Source: Tubiluchus corallicola
Taxonomy: Eukaryota > Priapulida > Priapulimorpha > Priapulimorphida > Tubiluchidae
Direction of reading: 5' to 3'
DNA: 25,461 bases
Assembly: GCA_030141605.1 (NCBI GenBank)
Contig: JAQGDQ010000270.1
Location: 203,020 to 228,480, forward strand
Shown here: positions 14,567 through 23,356 of the stretch, one piece after another
How the letters are laid out: the number at the start of each line of letters is the position of its first letter
Numbering within the stretch: the stretch's first letter is position 1
Position numbers and translations under genes: made by a program
The notes under the pieces: generated by a model
Databases searched by the model: none
What the model was told of the DNA's origin: nothing
The model's input: only the letters and a program-made list of their open reading frames with translations

Positions 14567-16357
14567 CTACATTCTTTCGGGTACTTTGATTCCTAACAGG
14601 GAGAAGCCACTTTTGATGGTTTTCCCAACTGAAGTTGTCAATACCAGTCTAAGCTCTCTTTTTAGTTTATCAGGTTCGCTTGCGATACTGTGATCGTGAT
14701 AGAACTGGTTAAACTCTTTAACCAGCTCATAAATGTAGTTTGCTACCAGTGCAGGGCTATGGCTGCTTCCTGCTTCTTTTACAACAGCAGGGAAGCGCTC
14801 CAGCTGTTTTATCAGCTCTGTCTCTTTTTTGCCGGTTTCTATTACCGGGGCAGCTTGGGGTATAGTTATGTTTTTTTCAATTGCTTTTCGCAGTACACTT
14901 TGTATGCGTGCATATGTGTATTGAATAAAGGGGCCGGTGTTTCCGTTAAAGTCAATGGATTCTTCAGGATTGAACAGCATGTTTTTTTTGGGGTCAACTT
15001 TTAGTATGAAGTACTTTAGTGCTCCCATAGCCACAACTTTGTGAGTGTTTTCTTTTTCTTCTTTTTTATATCCATCAAGTTTTCCCAGCTTCTCTGATAT
15101 TTTGCGTGCTATTGTGTACATCTCCTCTATAAGGTCGTCGGCATCCACTGTTGTTCCTTCACGTGATTTCATTTTGCCGTGAGGCAACTCTACCATTCCA
15201 TAAGAGAAGTGATACAGGTCGCGCGCCCATTTATAGCCCAGTTTATCAAGAATGACAGAGAGTGCCTGAAAGTGGTAGTTTTGTTCATTTCCTACTACAT
15301 ATATCATGTGGTCTATGGGGTAATCTTCAAATCTCATGCGGGCTGTACCTATGTCCTGGGTTATGTATACAGAGGTGCCGTTTGAGCGTAGTAATATTTT
15401 TTCATCAAGTTTTTCTTTTTTGAGGTTAGCCCATACAGAGCCGTCGTTATGCTGGTAAAATATACCTTTATCCACTCCTTTTAGCACTTCGCTTTTTCCT
15501 GCCAGATAGGTGTCGGATTCATAATATATTTTGTCAAAGCTGACTCCCAGTTTTTTATAGGTTTTGTCGAACCCGGCATACACCCAATTATTCATTGTTT
15601 TCCACAGTTTTTTTGTGTCGGGATCGCCTGCTTCCCATTTTAAAAGCATTTCGCGCACGGCTTTCATGGATGGGGTATTTTCCACGGCTTTCTCTTTTTC
15701 TGTTTCATTCTCCACCAGGTTATTGATTTCATTTTTAAGTATCTGGTCGAATTTAACATAATATTTCCCTACCAGGTGGTCACCTTTTATACCGGAGGAT
15801 TCAGGTGTTTCACCATTTCCCTCTTTTTGCCAGGCATACATAGATTTGCAAATATGGATTCCACGGTCATTAACAATGTTTGTTTTTACAACTTTATAAC
15901 CATTTGCTTTCATTATTTCACTTATGGAATGGCCGAGGAGGTTGTTGCGGATATGCCCCAAGTGGAGTGGTTTATTGGTGTTTGGTGATGAGTATTCAAC
16001 CATTACCACTTCAGATTTATCAGTGACTGGTGTAAACCCGTAAGAGTTGTCTATAGCGATACTGTTTAGCTTCTTTATCCAGTACTCTCTATCTATAGTG
16101 AGGTTGAGAAACCCCTGTATGACATTGAATCCTGTTATTATGTCTATATTACTAGTGAGGTAGTTACCTATTTCTTCGGCTGTTGCTTCAGGTTTTTTTT
16201 TTGAGAGTTTAAGGAGAGGAAATACTACCACAGTTTTGTCCCCTTCAAACTCTTTTTTTGTTTGCTGAATTTGTATGTTTTCGCTTTTGACATCTCCCCC
16301 GTAAAGGGTTTTTGTTGCTTCTGCGACTTTGTCTTGTATAAGAGCTTCGATATCCAT
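14567..16357 (-). CDS. argS: Arginyl-tRNA synthetase
   Basis: This class I synthetase charges tRNA-Arg. From ATG at 16355-16357 (MDIEALIQDKV) it has 596 residues; a GTG seven codons upstream is less likely. The N-terminal tRNA-binding domain (1-110) is followed by the class I signature HLGH in SSPNTNKPLHLGHIRNNLLG, then TNIVNDRGIHICKSM. The KMSKS-like loop is HGKMKSREGTTVDADDLIEEM, and the DALR anticodon-binding domain (about 480 to end) contains GPFIQYTYARIQSVLRKA and ends in LLGIKVPERM. A TATCTTTG element lies 39 bases upstream. The ffh promoter lies between argS and ffh, so argS is probably transcribed on its own. Confidence 0.98.
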   Translation of the reverse strand: MDIEALIQDKVAEATKTLYGGDVKSENIQIQQTKKEFEGDKTVVVFPLLKLSKKKPEATAEEIGNYLTSNIDIITGFNVIQGFLNLTIDREYWIKKLNSIAIDNSYGFTPVTDKSEVVMVEYSSPNTNKPLHLGHIRNNLLGHSISEIMKANGYKVVKTNIVNDRGIHICKSMYAWQKEGNGETPESSGIKGDHLVGKYYVKFDQILKNEINNLVENETEKEKAVENTPSMKAVREMLLKWEAGDPDTKKLWKTMNNWVYAGFDKTYKKLGVSFDKIYYESDTYLAGKSEVLKGVDKGIFYQHNDGSVWANLKKEKLDEKILLRSNGTSVYITQDIGTARMRFEDYPIDHMIYVVGNEQNYHFQALSVILDKLGYKWARDLYHFSYGMVELPHGKMKSREGTTVDADDLIEEMYTIARKISEKLGKLDGYKKEEKENTHKVVAMGALKYFILKVDPKKNMLFNPEESIDFNGNTGPFIQYTYARIQSVLRKAIEKNITIPQAAPVIETGKKETELIKQLERFPAVVKEAGSSHSPALVANYIYELVKEFNQFYHDHSIASEPDKLKRELRLVLTTSVGKTIKSGFSLLGIKVPERM

Positions 16358-16395
16358 CAGGTAAAATTTTTCTATCACATGTTTTAAAGAGGCTG

Positions 16396-16403
16396 CAAAG
16401 ATA
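16396..16403 (-). promoter_or_regulatory. argS promoter -7 element
   Basis: TATCTTTG on the minus strand, followed by GCA, is the same sequence as before ssrA and ffh. It lies 39 bases before the argS ATG. No good -33 box is visible. Confidence 0.55.
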
Positions 16404-16562
16404 AGGAATTGGTAAGGAGCTACATTGAAATATATAGAAAAAATGAGGATGAGTTTTGAACAGGGGGTGTGTTCTTTCTTTTGTGGTTTCGATAGAGGAT
16501 AGGGTGTTGTTCCCGATTTTTTGTTATGTCTGGTATGCTTTGCTATGGGTTGAATGAAGAGT

Positions 16563-16595
16563 GGTGAAGTTTTGGTGAAGTTTTGGTGAGGTTTT
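16563..16595. repeat. Three 11-bp direct repeats
   Basis: GGTGAAGTTTT occurs at 16563-16573 and 16574-16584, and as GGTGAGGTTTT at 16585-16595. The period of about one helical turn is typical of regulator-binding sites. They lie about 130 bases before the promoter at 16722-16752. Confidence 0.5.
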
Positions 16596-16721
16596 TAACT
16601 GTTTTATTGATCTTTTCATCATTTTTTTAGTGTATAAGTGAGTCAAAAAATCTACTTGGGTTTTTAGTTTTAGGCTGTAGCAGTTTTCGGGTGAGAGGTC
16701 ATTTTTGTATGTTTTTGGCTG

Positions 16722-16752
16722 TTTGAATAGTGAGGTAAATGAGCTATATTTG
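16722..16752 (+). promoter_or_regulatory. Promoter of the transglycosylase-uvrA unit
   Basis: TTTG (16722-16725), exactly 19 bases, then TATATTTG (16745-16752) matches the Bacteroidota TTTG-N19-TAnnTTTG consensus at every position. The start codon follows 24 bases after the -7 box, so the leader is very short. Confidence 0.75.
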
Positions 16753-16776
16753 GGAGCTAATTAATTTTGTTGTAAG

Positions 16777-17739
16777 ATGAAGGATAATAGACGAACTTGT
16801 ATAGGCCGGTGCTGCGGAGGTGTTGTGCTGTTTATTGCCATTTTAATATTGCTCTCTGCATCTATTGCTGGGACCAAGAGGCTTTATGAGCCGCCTACGG
16901 ATTCAAAAGAGTCGTGGTTGAAGGTAGTAGATGTTCCTGATACTCCCGATAAGCTTGATTTTGCTGGGGAGCCTGTACCGTTGGGGAATTTTGATGTTGT
17001 AGAGTCTTTAGACAGGGAGATGTTGGTAAATTCGAATTTTCACTCACAGACTATTATGTATATTAAGCGGGCTCCCAAGTATTTTAAGATAGTTGAGCCT
17101 ATCTTGAAACAAAATGGGGTTCCTGAAGATTTTAAGTTTCTTGCGCTTGCAGAGAGTGGTTATTATGACCGTGCTATTTCTTCATCTAGGGCGGTGGGTA
17201 TATGGCAGTTTATGAAGGGTGCTGCTCGTGAGAACGGCTTGGAGGTGAATGATGAGGTTGATGAGCGCTACCACATAGAGAAGGCGACTCATGCTGCTTG
17301 TAAATATCTTAAGACATCCTATAAGAGGTATGGGAACTGGACAGTTGTGGCAGCATCGTATAATGTAGGCCGAAGTGGAATAGAGCGGCAAATGAAGCGG
17401 CAAAAGTCAAATTGTTATTACGATTTGTTGTTAAATGAGGAGACCTCCAGGTATATATATCGCATATTGGCACTGAAGCTGATTATAGGTGATCCTGAGA
17501 AGTATGGTTTTTCTGTTGAAAATAAGTATCCAATAATTCCGTATAAGGAGGTGGAGATATCCGGTAGTGTGGAAAATTTTGCTGATTTTGCTCATGAGCA
17601 CGGAATTAATTATAAGATATTGAAGTATTTTAACCCCTGGCTAAGGAGGTCATACCTTAAGAATCCCAAAGGTAAGAGTTATAAGGTGAAGATACCGGAT
17701 CCTGGCTACAGGAGCTATACCACCAATAGGGAAGAGTAG
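16777..17739 (+). CDS. Membrane-anchored lytic murein transglycosylase (MltD-like)
   Basis: The enzyme cleaves the MurNAc-GlcNAc bond of peptidoglycan with formation of an anhydro-muramyl end. Residues 1-13 are basic and cysteine-rich, and a membrane segment spans about 14-32, so it is likely a signal anchor with the catalytic part in the periplasm. The SLT domain (about 95-245) has the catalytic Glu126 in FLALAESGYYDRAISSSRAVGIWQFM, then AACKYLKTSYKRYGNW and the conserved AASYNVGRSGI. The last 70 residues (about 250-315) resemble one LysM-like module (GSVENFADFAHEHGINYKILKYFNPWLR, ending KVKIP). At 320 residues it is shorter than E. coli MltD with its two LysM repeats. It starts behind a strong promoter, and uvrA follows 47 bases later. 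Confidence 0.92.
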   Translation: MKDNRRTCIGRCCGGVVLFIAILILLSASIAGTKRLYEPPTDSKESWLKVVDVPDTPDKLDFAGEPVPLGNFDVVESLDREMLVNSNFHSQTIMYIKRAPKYFKIVEPILKQNGVPEDFKFLALAESGYYDRAISSSRAVGIWQFMKGAARENGLEVNDEVDERYHIEKATHAACKYLKTSYKRYGNWTVVAASYNVGRSGIERQMKRQKSNCYYDLLLNEETSRYIYRILALKLIIGDPEKYGFSVENKYPIIPYKEVEISGSVENFADFAHEHGINYKILKYFNPWLRRSYLKNPKGKSYKVKIPDPGYRSYTTNREE

Positions 17740-17786
17740 TTAGCGGGCAATGTTTTAAAGCAAGTATAGTATATCTGAGAATTCAA

Positions 17787-20624
17787 ATGAGCGGAGAGGA
17801 AAAAATTGTGGTAAGGGGTGCTCGTGAACACAACCTTCAGAATATTTATGTGGAAATACCCCGTAACAGGTTTACTGTTATAACAGGGTTGAGCGGTAGT
17901 GGAAAGTCATCTCTGGCTTTTGATACTATTTATGCAGAGGGGCAGAGGCGCTACATGGAAACTTTTTCTGCATATGCCCGGTCTTATTTTGGCAATATGG
18001 AGCGTCCGGATGTTGATGAGATTAGCGGGCTGAGTCCGGTAATTTCAATAGAACAGAAGACGACTAATTACAATCCCCGCTCTACGGTTGGGACTGTTAC
18101 TGAGATATACGATTTTTTGCGTTTGCTGTTTGCGCGGATAGGTGTTGCCCACTCGTACAATACCGGGGAGAAGATGGTGAAGTACACAGATGAGCAGGTA
18201 ACCAATCTTATTGAAGATAAGTTTGTTGGCCGGCATGTGGTGATTTTATCACCTGTTGTTAAGGGAAGGAAGGGGCACTACAGGGAGCTTTTTGAGCAGA
18301 TTTTAAGGAAGGGTTTTTTGCATGCCAGGGTTGACGGTGAAGTATCCAGGCTGAAGTACGGGATGCATGTTGACCGGTATAAGAATCACGATATTGAGAT
18401 TGTAATAGATAAGCTGATGATAGATAAGTCTGACAGGAAAAGGCTTAGTGCTTCTATTATTACAGCGATGAGACATGGGGGTGGGGTGTTAATGATTCTT
18501 GATAAAGAGAGTGGGGAGGCGAAGTATTATTCTCGGCATTTGATGTGTCCTGCCACCGGTATATCCTACAATGAGCCGGCCCCACACAGTTTTTCATTTA
18601 ATTCTCCTCAGGGAGCGTGTGAGAGTTGTAACGGGTTGGGAGAGGTAACAGAGATTGATAAGAATAAGATAGTTCCCAATCCGGATTTAAGTATTGCGAA
18701 GGGGGGGATTCTTCCACTGGGGAAATACCGGAGTTCATTAATTTTTTGGCAGATTGAGGCGATTGCAGAGAAGTATGGGTTTTCTTTAAAGACCCCTATA
18801 GGCAAGATACCTGAAGAGGCTATGAACGTTGTTCTTTTTGGCACAAATGAGCGTTTGAGCTTGAAAAATATCCCATTGGGAGAGAACAGGCGTTATATGA
18901 TGAGTTATGATGGGGTAGTGAAGTATGTAGCGAGTAACAGAAGTGAGAACAGTTCTGGGAAGGTTAGCAAGTGGGCGGAGCAGTTTCTCAAAGTTATGGT
19001 ATGTCCTGAATGTAAAGGGCAGCGGCTTAAAAAAGAGTCTCTCCACTTTATGGTAGCCGATAAAAATATTGCAGAGTTATCCGGTATGGATATTGGGGAG
19101 CTATATTCGTTTTTTACTGATGTGGAGAAGAGTTTTAGCCACAGGCAGCTTAAGATAGGGAAGGAGATAGTGAGGGAGATACAGGGGCGGTTGCAGTTTC
19201 TTCTTGATGTTGGGTTAAACTATCTATCGCTCAATCGTTCATCAAAGAGCTTGTCAGGAGGGGAGTCTCAGCGCATACGGCTGGCCACACAGATAGGGTC
19301 ACAATTGGTAAATGTGCTATATATACTTGATGAGCCAAGTATAGGGCTTCATCACAGAGACAATCTTAAGCTGATCGGCTCTTTGCAAAAGCTGAGAGAT
19401 ACCGGAAATTCAGTTGTTGTTGTAGAGCACGACAAGGATATGATGATGAAAGCCGACTACATTGTTGATATGGGGCCTTTTGCCGGAAGGCATGGCGGCA
19501 AAATTGTTGCTTGCGGTGAGCCTCAAACTGTTTTGAAGTCGGGGACATTAACATCTGAGTATTTGAGTGGTAAAAAAAGGATTGATATACCTAAAGCCAG
19601 GAGAGAGGGTAGGGGTGCTTCTCTTAAGTTGTTTGGTGCCAGTGGAAATAATTTGAAAGATGTGGATGTAGAGTTTCCTCTTGGAAAGTTTATATGTGTA
19701 ACGGGGGTGTCTGGTAGCGGGAAGTCAACTCTTGTGAATGAAACATTACAGCCGATATTAAGCCGGCATTTCTACAATTCTGTTAAGGAGCCACTGAGAT
19801 ACAAGAGCGTATCAGGGCTGGAGCATATTGATAAAGTTGTTCAAGTTGATCAGTCTCCGCTCGGTAGAACTCCTCGTTCTAATCCCGTAACATATACGGG
19901 GGTATTTTCTGATATACGCAATCTGTTTACTCAACTACCGGAGTCGAAGATACGGGGGTATAAGCCTGGCCGTTTTTCATTTAATGTGAAAGGGGGCAGG
20001 TGTGAAGCGTGCCAGGGGGCGGGTTTAAGGGCTATTGAAATGAATTTTTTGCCGGATGTATATGTTAACTGTGATAGGTGTAACGGCAAAAGGTATAATA
20101 GGGAAACTCTTGAGGTTAGGTTTAAAGGAAAGTCGATAAGCGATGTGCTGGATATGACTATCAATCAGGGAGTAGAGTTTTTTTGTAATGTGCCCTCTAT
20201 AGTAAATAAATTGAAGATGATACAGGATGTCGGGCTCGGATATATTACTCTTGGTCAGCCATCAACAACGCTGTCAGGAGGGGAGTCGCAGCGTGTTAAG
20301 CTATCATCGGAGTTGAGTAAGCGTGATACGGGAAAAACTGTATATATCCTTGATGAGCCAACAACGGGTCTGCATTTTGAGGATATAAGGGTCTTGCTTG
20401 AGGTGTTGAGTAAGCTGGTAAACAGGGGTAATACTATTATTGTGATAGAGCATAATATGGATGTTATAAAGATGGCAGACCATATTATAGATATAGGTCC
20501 AGAAGGAGGAGGGGAGGGAGGAAGAGTCTTGTGTGAAGGCACACCGGAGGAGGTTATTGGTGTTTCGAACTCTTATACTGCACAATTTTTGAAGGAGGAG
20601 CTAGAGGAGGGCCAGAGTACATAG
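17787..20624 (+). CDS. uvrA: Excinuclease ABC subunit A
   Basis: UvrA is the damage-sensing ATPase of nucleotide excision repair; it loads UvrB on lesions. The 945 residues carry two ABC modules: Walker A GLSGSGKSS (about 33) and GVSGSGKST (about 645), and signatures LSGGESQRIRLATQIGS and LSGGESQRVKLSSEL, each followed by ILDEPS/T. The C-terminal zinc module is complete (CEAC and CDRC). The N-terminal zinc site is not: where E. coli has C-x2-C at residues 253-256, this protein has Cys254 and Thr257 (CPAT), though the second pair CESC remains. The insertion and UvrB-binding domains are present (TTNYNPRSTVGT). It lies 47 bases after the transglycosylase and 54 bases before the nucleoside kinase, so the three may share a transcript. 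Confidence 0.97.
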   Translation: MSGEEKIVVRGAREHNLQNIYVEIPRNRFTVITGLSGSGKSSLAFDTIYAEGQRRYMETFSAYARSYFGNMERPDVDEISGLSPVISIEQKTTNYNPRSTVGTVTEIYDFLRLLFARIGVAHSYNTGEKMVKYTDEQVTNLIEDKFVGRHVVILSPVVKGRKGHYRELFEQILRKGFLHARVDGEVSRLKYGMHVDRYKNHDIEIVIDKLMIDKSDRKRLSASIITAMRHGGGVLMILDKESGEAKYYSRHLMCPATGISYNEPAPHSFSFNSPQGACESCNGLGEVTEIDKNKIVPNPDLSIAKGGILPLGKYRSSLIFWQIEAIAEKYGFSLKTPIGKIPEEAMNVVLFGTNERLSLKNIPLGENRRYMMSYDGVVKYVASNRSENSSGKVSKWAEQFLKVMVCPECKGQRLKKESLHFMVADKNIAELSGMDIGELYSFFTDVEKSFSHRQLKIGKEIVREIQGRLQFLLDVGLNYLSLNRSSKSLSGGESQRIRLATQIGSQLVNVLYILDEPSIGLHHRDNLKLIGSLQKLRDTGNSVVVVEHDKDMMMKADYIVDMGPFAGRHGGKIVACGEPQTVLKSGTLTSEYLSGKKRIDIPKARREGRGASLKLFGASGNNLKDVDVEFPLGKFICVTGVSGSGKSTLVNETLQPILSRHFYNSVKEPLRYKSVSGLEHIDKVVQVDQSPLGRTPRSNPVTYTGVFSDIRNLFTQLPESKIRGYKPGRFSFNVKGGRCEACQGAGLRAIEMNFLPDVYVNCDRCNGKRYNRETLEVRFKGKSISDVLDMTINQGVEFFCNVPSIVNKLKMIQDVGLGYITLGQPSTTLSGGESQRVKLSSELSKRDTGKTVYILDEPTTGLHFEDIRVLLEVLSKLVNRGNTIIVIEHNMDVIKMADHIIDIGPEGGGEGGRVLCEGTPEEVIGVSNSYTAQFLKEELEEGQST

Positions 20625-20678
20625 GTGCTATAGAAGGTTATAATGGTTTTAAGTTGTTATCTACTTTAATCCTGCACA

Positions 20679-22343
20679 ATGGGTAATATCGAGGTTCAAT
20701 GTAAAAATACGGAGAGTACATATCAGTACTCTTTGGGGACAACTCTTGCTGAGATTGCCAGAGATATACGGGTTGAGTTGGACGGGCCTGTTCTTGGCGC
20801 GTATGTAAATAATAAGGTGAAGCCTCTGGGTTTTAAGATTGTCAAGCCTAAAGTGATAGAGTTTTTTGGATACTCTTCGGTAGATGGGCGCAGAATGTAT
20901 TTACGCACTTTGTCATTTGTGCTTTATGCTGTTTTACGCGATTTATGGCCAAAGGCAAGGTTGAAAATAGATTATGCAATTTCGAAGGGGTATTATTGTG
21001 AGATAGAGGGTTTGGGGCGTGATCTTACGGATGGGGATGTGGAGGCTTTGAGGGTGGAGATGCTGGGTTTGATAGATAGGGATTTGCCTATTGTAGTGGA
21101 GAGAGTTATGACAGATAGGGCTGTTGAAAGGTTCAAGAGGGAGGGGTTGTATAGGAAGGCAGAGCTGTTTAGATGCTATGGATGCCTTTATGCCCCGCTA
21201 GTTTCCCTTGGCAAGTATGCGAATTTTTTCTATGGGCACATGTTGTTATCAACAGGCTATCTTGGAAAATTTGATGTTGAGAAGTACTGTGATGGCCTTT
21301 TATTAAGGGTTCCTCAGGCCAATGATACCAGCAAGCTTGAGCCTGTTGTTAAACAGGATAAGCTTTTTGGGATTTTTAAGGAGCATAAGGCTTGGGCCGG
21401 AATACTACATATTAGAGATGTTGCAGGGCTCAATAAGAGTATAGGCAAGCGAAACGGGAGTGAGGTTATAAAGATTTCAGAGGCGTTACATGAGAGAAAG
21501 ATAGTGGAGATTGCGAATAGTATTTTTGCCCGGAGGGATGAGGTTAGGGTGGTGATGGTTGCCGGTCCGTCAAGTTCAGGTAAGACAACATTTAGTAAGC
21601 GCTTAGGTGTTCAACTGTCTGTGTGTGGAGTTCGTCCTGTATCGATATCTATGGATGATTTTTTTCTGGACAGGGAGCTCACACCTGTTAATGAAGATGG
21701 GGAGCCTGATTTTGAGGCCTTAGAGGCGGTGGATATTCCCCTTTTCAGGAAGTTTTTGCGAGAGGCGCTTTTGGGGAAAGAGGTAGAGGTTCCACGTTTT
21801 GATTTCCAGACTGGCCGCCGTATACATAGTGGCCAGAAGCTAAAGCTGGGGAAGGATGATATTCTTATTATTGAAGGAATACATGGGCTGGATCCTGCCG
21901 TTTTACCAGATGGGGGTAAGCGAGGTGTGTTCTCTATTTTTATTTCTGTGCTCACCCAAATATCTATTGACGACCATAACTATATTTCAACTGCTGACAA
22001 CCGCCTGTTGAGGCGAATCATTCGCGATAACCAGTACAGGGGAAGTGATGTGCGGACTACGATAGAGCGGTGGACAAGTGTGAGAAGGGGGGAGGAAAAG
22101 CATATTTTCCCATATCAGGAAAATGCGGATGAAATGTTTAATTCTGCTCTTATTTACGAGCTTGGAGTATTGAAGGTTTATGTGGAGCCGCTTTTGAAAT
22201 CCGTAAAAGAAAATACAAGAGAGTATTCGGAGGCTGTAAGGTTACTGAATTTTATTTCTTACATTAATCCGATAACAGAGAAAGAGATTCCCCCTACATC
22301 TGTTTTGCGTGAGTTTCTTGGAGGGAGTAGTTTTGTTTATTAG
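20679..22343 (+). CDS. Nucleoside (uridine-like) kinase with TGS and ThrRS-like N-terminal domains
   Basis: This 554-residue protein has a TGS-like domain (1-65), a domain related to the second additional domain of threonyl-tRNA synthetase (about 70-240) and a P-loop kinase (about 285-500). The kinase has Walker A GPSSSGKTT, SMDDFFLDRE, PRFDFQTGRR, IIEGIHGLDP, and the uridine-kinase-like lid region NRLLRRIIRDNQYRGSD. It probably phosphorylates a nucleoside such as uridine or cytidine; the N-terminal domains suggest RNA or tRNA contact, but no role is proven. The architecture is common in Bacteroidota and Firmicutes and is usually annotated only as nucleoside kinase. It starts at ATG 20679, 54 bases after uvrA. 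Confidence 0.88.
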   Translation: MGNIEVQCKNTESTYQYSLGTTLAEIARDIRVELDGPVLGAYVNNKVKPLGFKIVKPKVIEFFGYSSVDGRRMYLRTLSFVLYAVLRDLWPKARLKIDYAISKGYYCEIEGLGRDLTDGDVEALRVEMLGLIDRDLPIVVERVMTDRAVERFKREGLYRKAELFRCYGCLYAPLVSLGKYANFFYGHMLLSTGYLGKFDVEKYCDGLLLRVPQANDTSKLEPVVKQDKLFGIFKEHKAWAGILHIRDVAGLNKSIGKRNGSEVIKISEALHERKIVEIANSIFARRDEVRVVMVAGPSSSGKTTFSKRLGVQLSVCGVRPVSISMDDFFLDRELTPVNEDGEPDFEALEAVDIPLFRKFLREALLGKEVEVPRFDFQTGRRIHSGQKLKLGKDDILIIEGIHGLDPAVLPDGGKRGVFSIFISVLTQISIDDHNYISTADNRLLRRIIRDNQYRGSDVRTTIERWTSVRRGEEKHIFPYQENADEMFNSALIYELGVLKVYVEPLLKSVKENTREYSEAVRLLNFISYINPITEKEIPPTSVLREFLGGSSFVY

Positions 22344-22360
22344 TGATTTAATGAAGAGCT

Positions 22361-22421
22361 TTAGCAGTAATTGCTAAGGTACCCGGAAGTGGAAGGAGCT
22401 ATCTCTTTTTTTCTATATTTG
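22361..22421 (+). promoter_or_regulatory. Hairpin and possible -7 element before the rfb genes
   Basis: A TTAGCA/TGCTAA hairpin (22361-22377) lies just after the nucleoside kinase stop and lacks a T run. TATATTTG at 22414-22421 fits the -7 consensus but has no TTTG box 19 bases upstream. An rfb promoter in this 143-base gap is likely, but its position is uncertain. Confidence 0.35.
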
Positions 22422-22486
22422 ATATTTTTTATTTTCCTTAGTGTGTAGAGTGTTTACAAATTTGTTTATGTATTTTTATTGAAATT

Positions 22487-23260
22487 ATGAAAGTGATTAT
22501 TCTTGCCGGAGGGCTTGGTTCTCGCCTGTCTGAGGAGACCATTCAGAAACCAAAACCCATGGTTGAGATTGGAGAAAAGCCTATTCTCTGGCATATTATG
22601 AAGATATATTCACATAGTGGGTTTAATGAGTTCATTATTCTGTGTGGTTATAAAGGGTACATGATTAAAGAGTATTTTGCTAATTATTACCGGCACACGT
22701 CTGATATGACCATAGATATAAGCTCCAATAGTGTTACCCATCTCAATAGTCATGCTGAGCCATGGAAAGTAACATTGATAGATACCGGTCTGGAAGCGAT
22801 GACGGGCAGCCGAATAATGAAAGTGAAAAAGTATATTGATAATAAGCCATTTATGCTTACCTATGGGGATGCTGTTTCCGATATTGATATTTTAGAGCTG
22901 GTAAAGTTTCACCAGTTACATGATAAAACTATTACTATAACTTCTGTACAGCCTGAGGGGCGTTACGGTTCTCTGGTTGTTGATGAGCAAGGGCTGGTTA
23001 CTTCATTTCAGGAAAAACCGAAAGAGGGTGGGGCGTGGATCAATGCGGGTTTTTTTGTGTGTCAGCCAGAAGTGTTCGACTATATTCCCCAAGGAGATAA
23101 TGTTGTTTTTGAGCGAGAGCCGTTGGAAAAGATGGCAAAGGCTGGAGAGCTGTTAGCTTACAAACATAAAGGTTTTTGGAAGTCGATGGATACTCAGCGA
23201 GACAAGTTCAGGCTGGAGGAGTTAATTGAAAGGGGTAAGTCTCCATGGATTAAATGGTAG
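22487..23260 (+). CDS. rfbF: Glucose-1-phosphate cytidylyltransferase
   Basis: RfbF joins CTP and alpha-D-glucose-1-phosphate to give CDP-glucose, the first step to 3,6-dideoxyhexoses of O-antigens. The nucleotidyltransferase signature IILAGGLGSRLSEET and the KPKPMVEIGEKPILWHIMK segment are at the N-terminus. LTYGDAVSDID carries the metal-binding Asp, and FQEKPKEGGAWINAGFFV and FWKSMDTQRD complete the active site. The length of 257 residues is typical. It is the first of three same-strand genes with matching pathway functions (rfbF, rfbG, rfbH). Confidence 0.96.
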   Translation: MKVIILAGGLGSRLSEETIQKPKPMVEIGEKPILWHIMKIYSHSGFNEFIILCGYKGYMIKEYFANYYRHTSDMTIDISSNSVTHLNSHAEPWKVTLIDTGLEAMTGSRIMKVKKYIDNKPFMLTYGDAVSDIDILELVKFHQLHDKTITITSVQPEGRYGSLVVDEQGLVTSFQEKPKEGGAWINAGFFVCQPEVFDYIPQGDNVVFEREPLEKMAKAGELLAYKHKGFWKSMDTQRDKFRLEELIERGKSPWIKW

Positions 23261-23356
23261 AGCCTATTCAATAAAATATACTATGCAAGCTACTATTGTG
23301 TAGTTTTGTTGTCTTTTTTTAATTTTAGGAAGAGTAATTTAGCGAGTCTTTTTAGT

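Larger units (their letters stand above)
16358..16776. other. Divergent intergenic region between argS and the transglycosylase gene
   Basis: It contains the argS -7 element (16396-16403), three 11-bp direct repeats (16563-16595) and a near-ideal promoter for the downstream gene (16722-16752). A 19-codon frame from 16445 is not convincing. No gene was seen. Confidence 0.6.

Noticed and set aside
16445-16504. 19-codon frame in the argS/transglycosylase intergenic region
   Set aside because: Too short, odd composition and no spacing or neighbour support.
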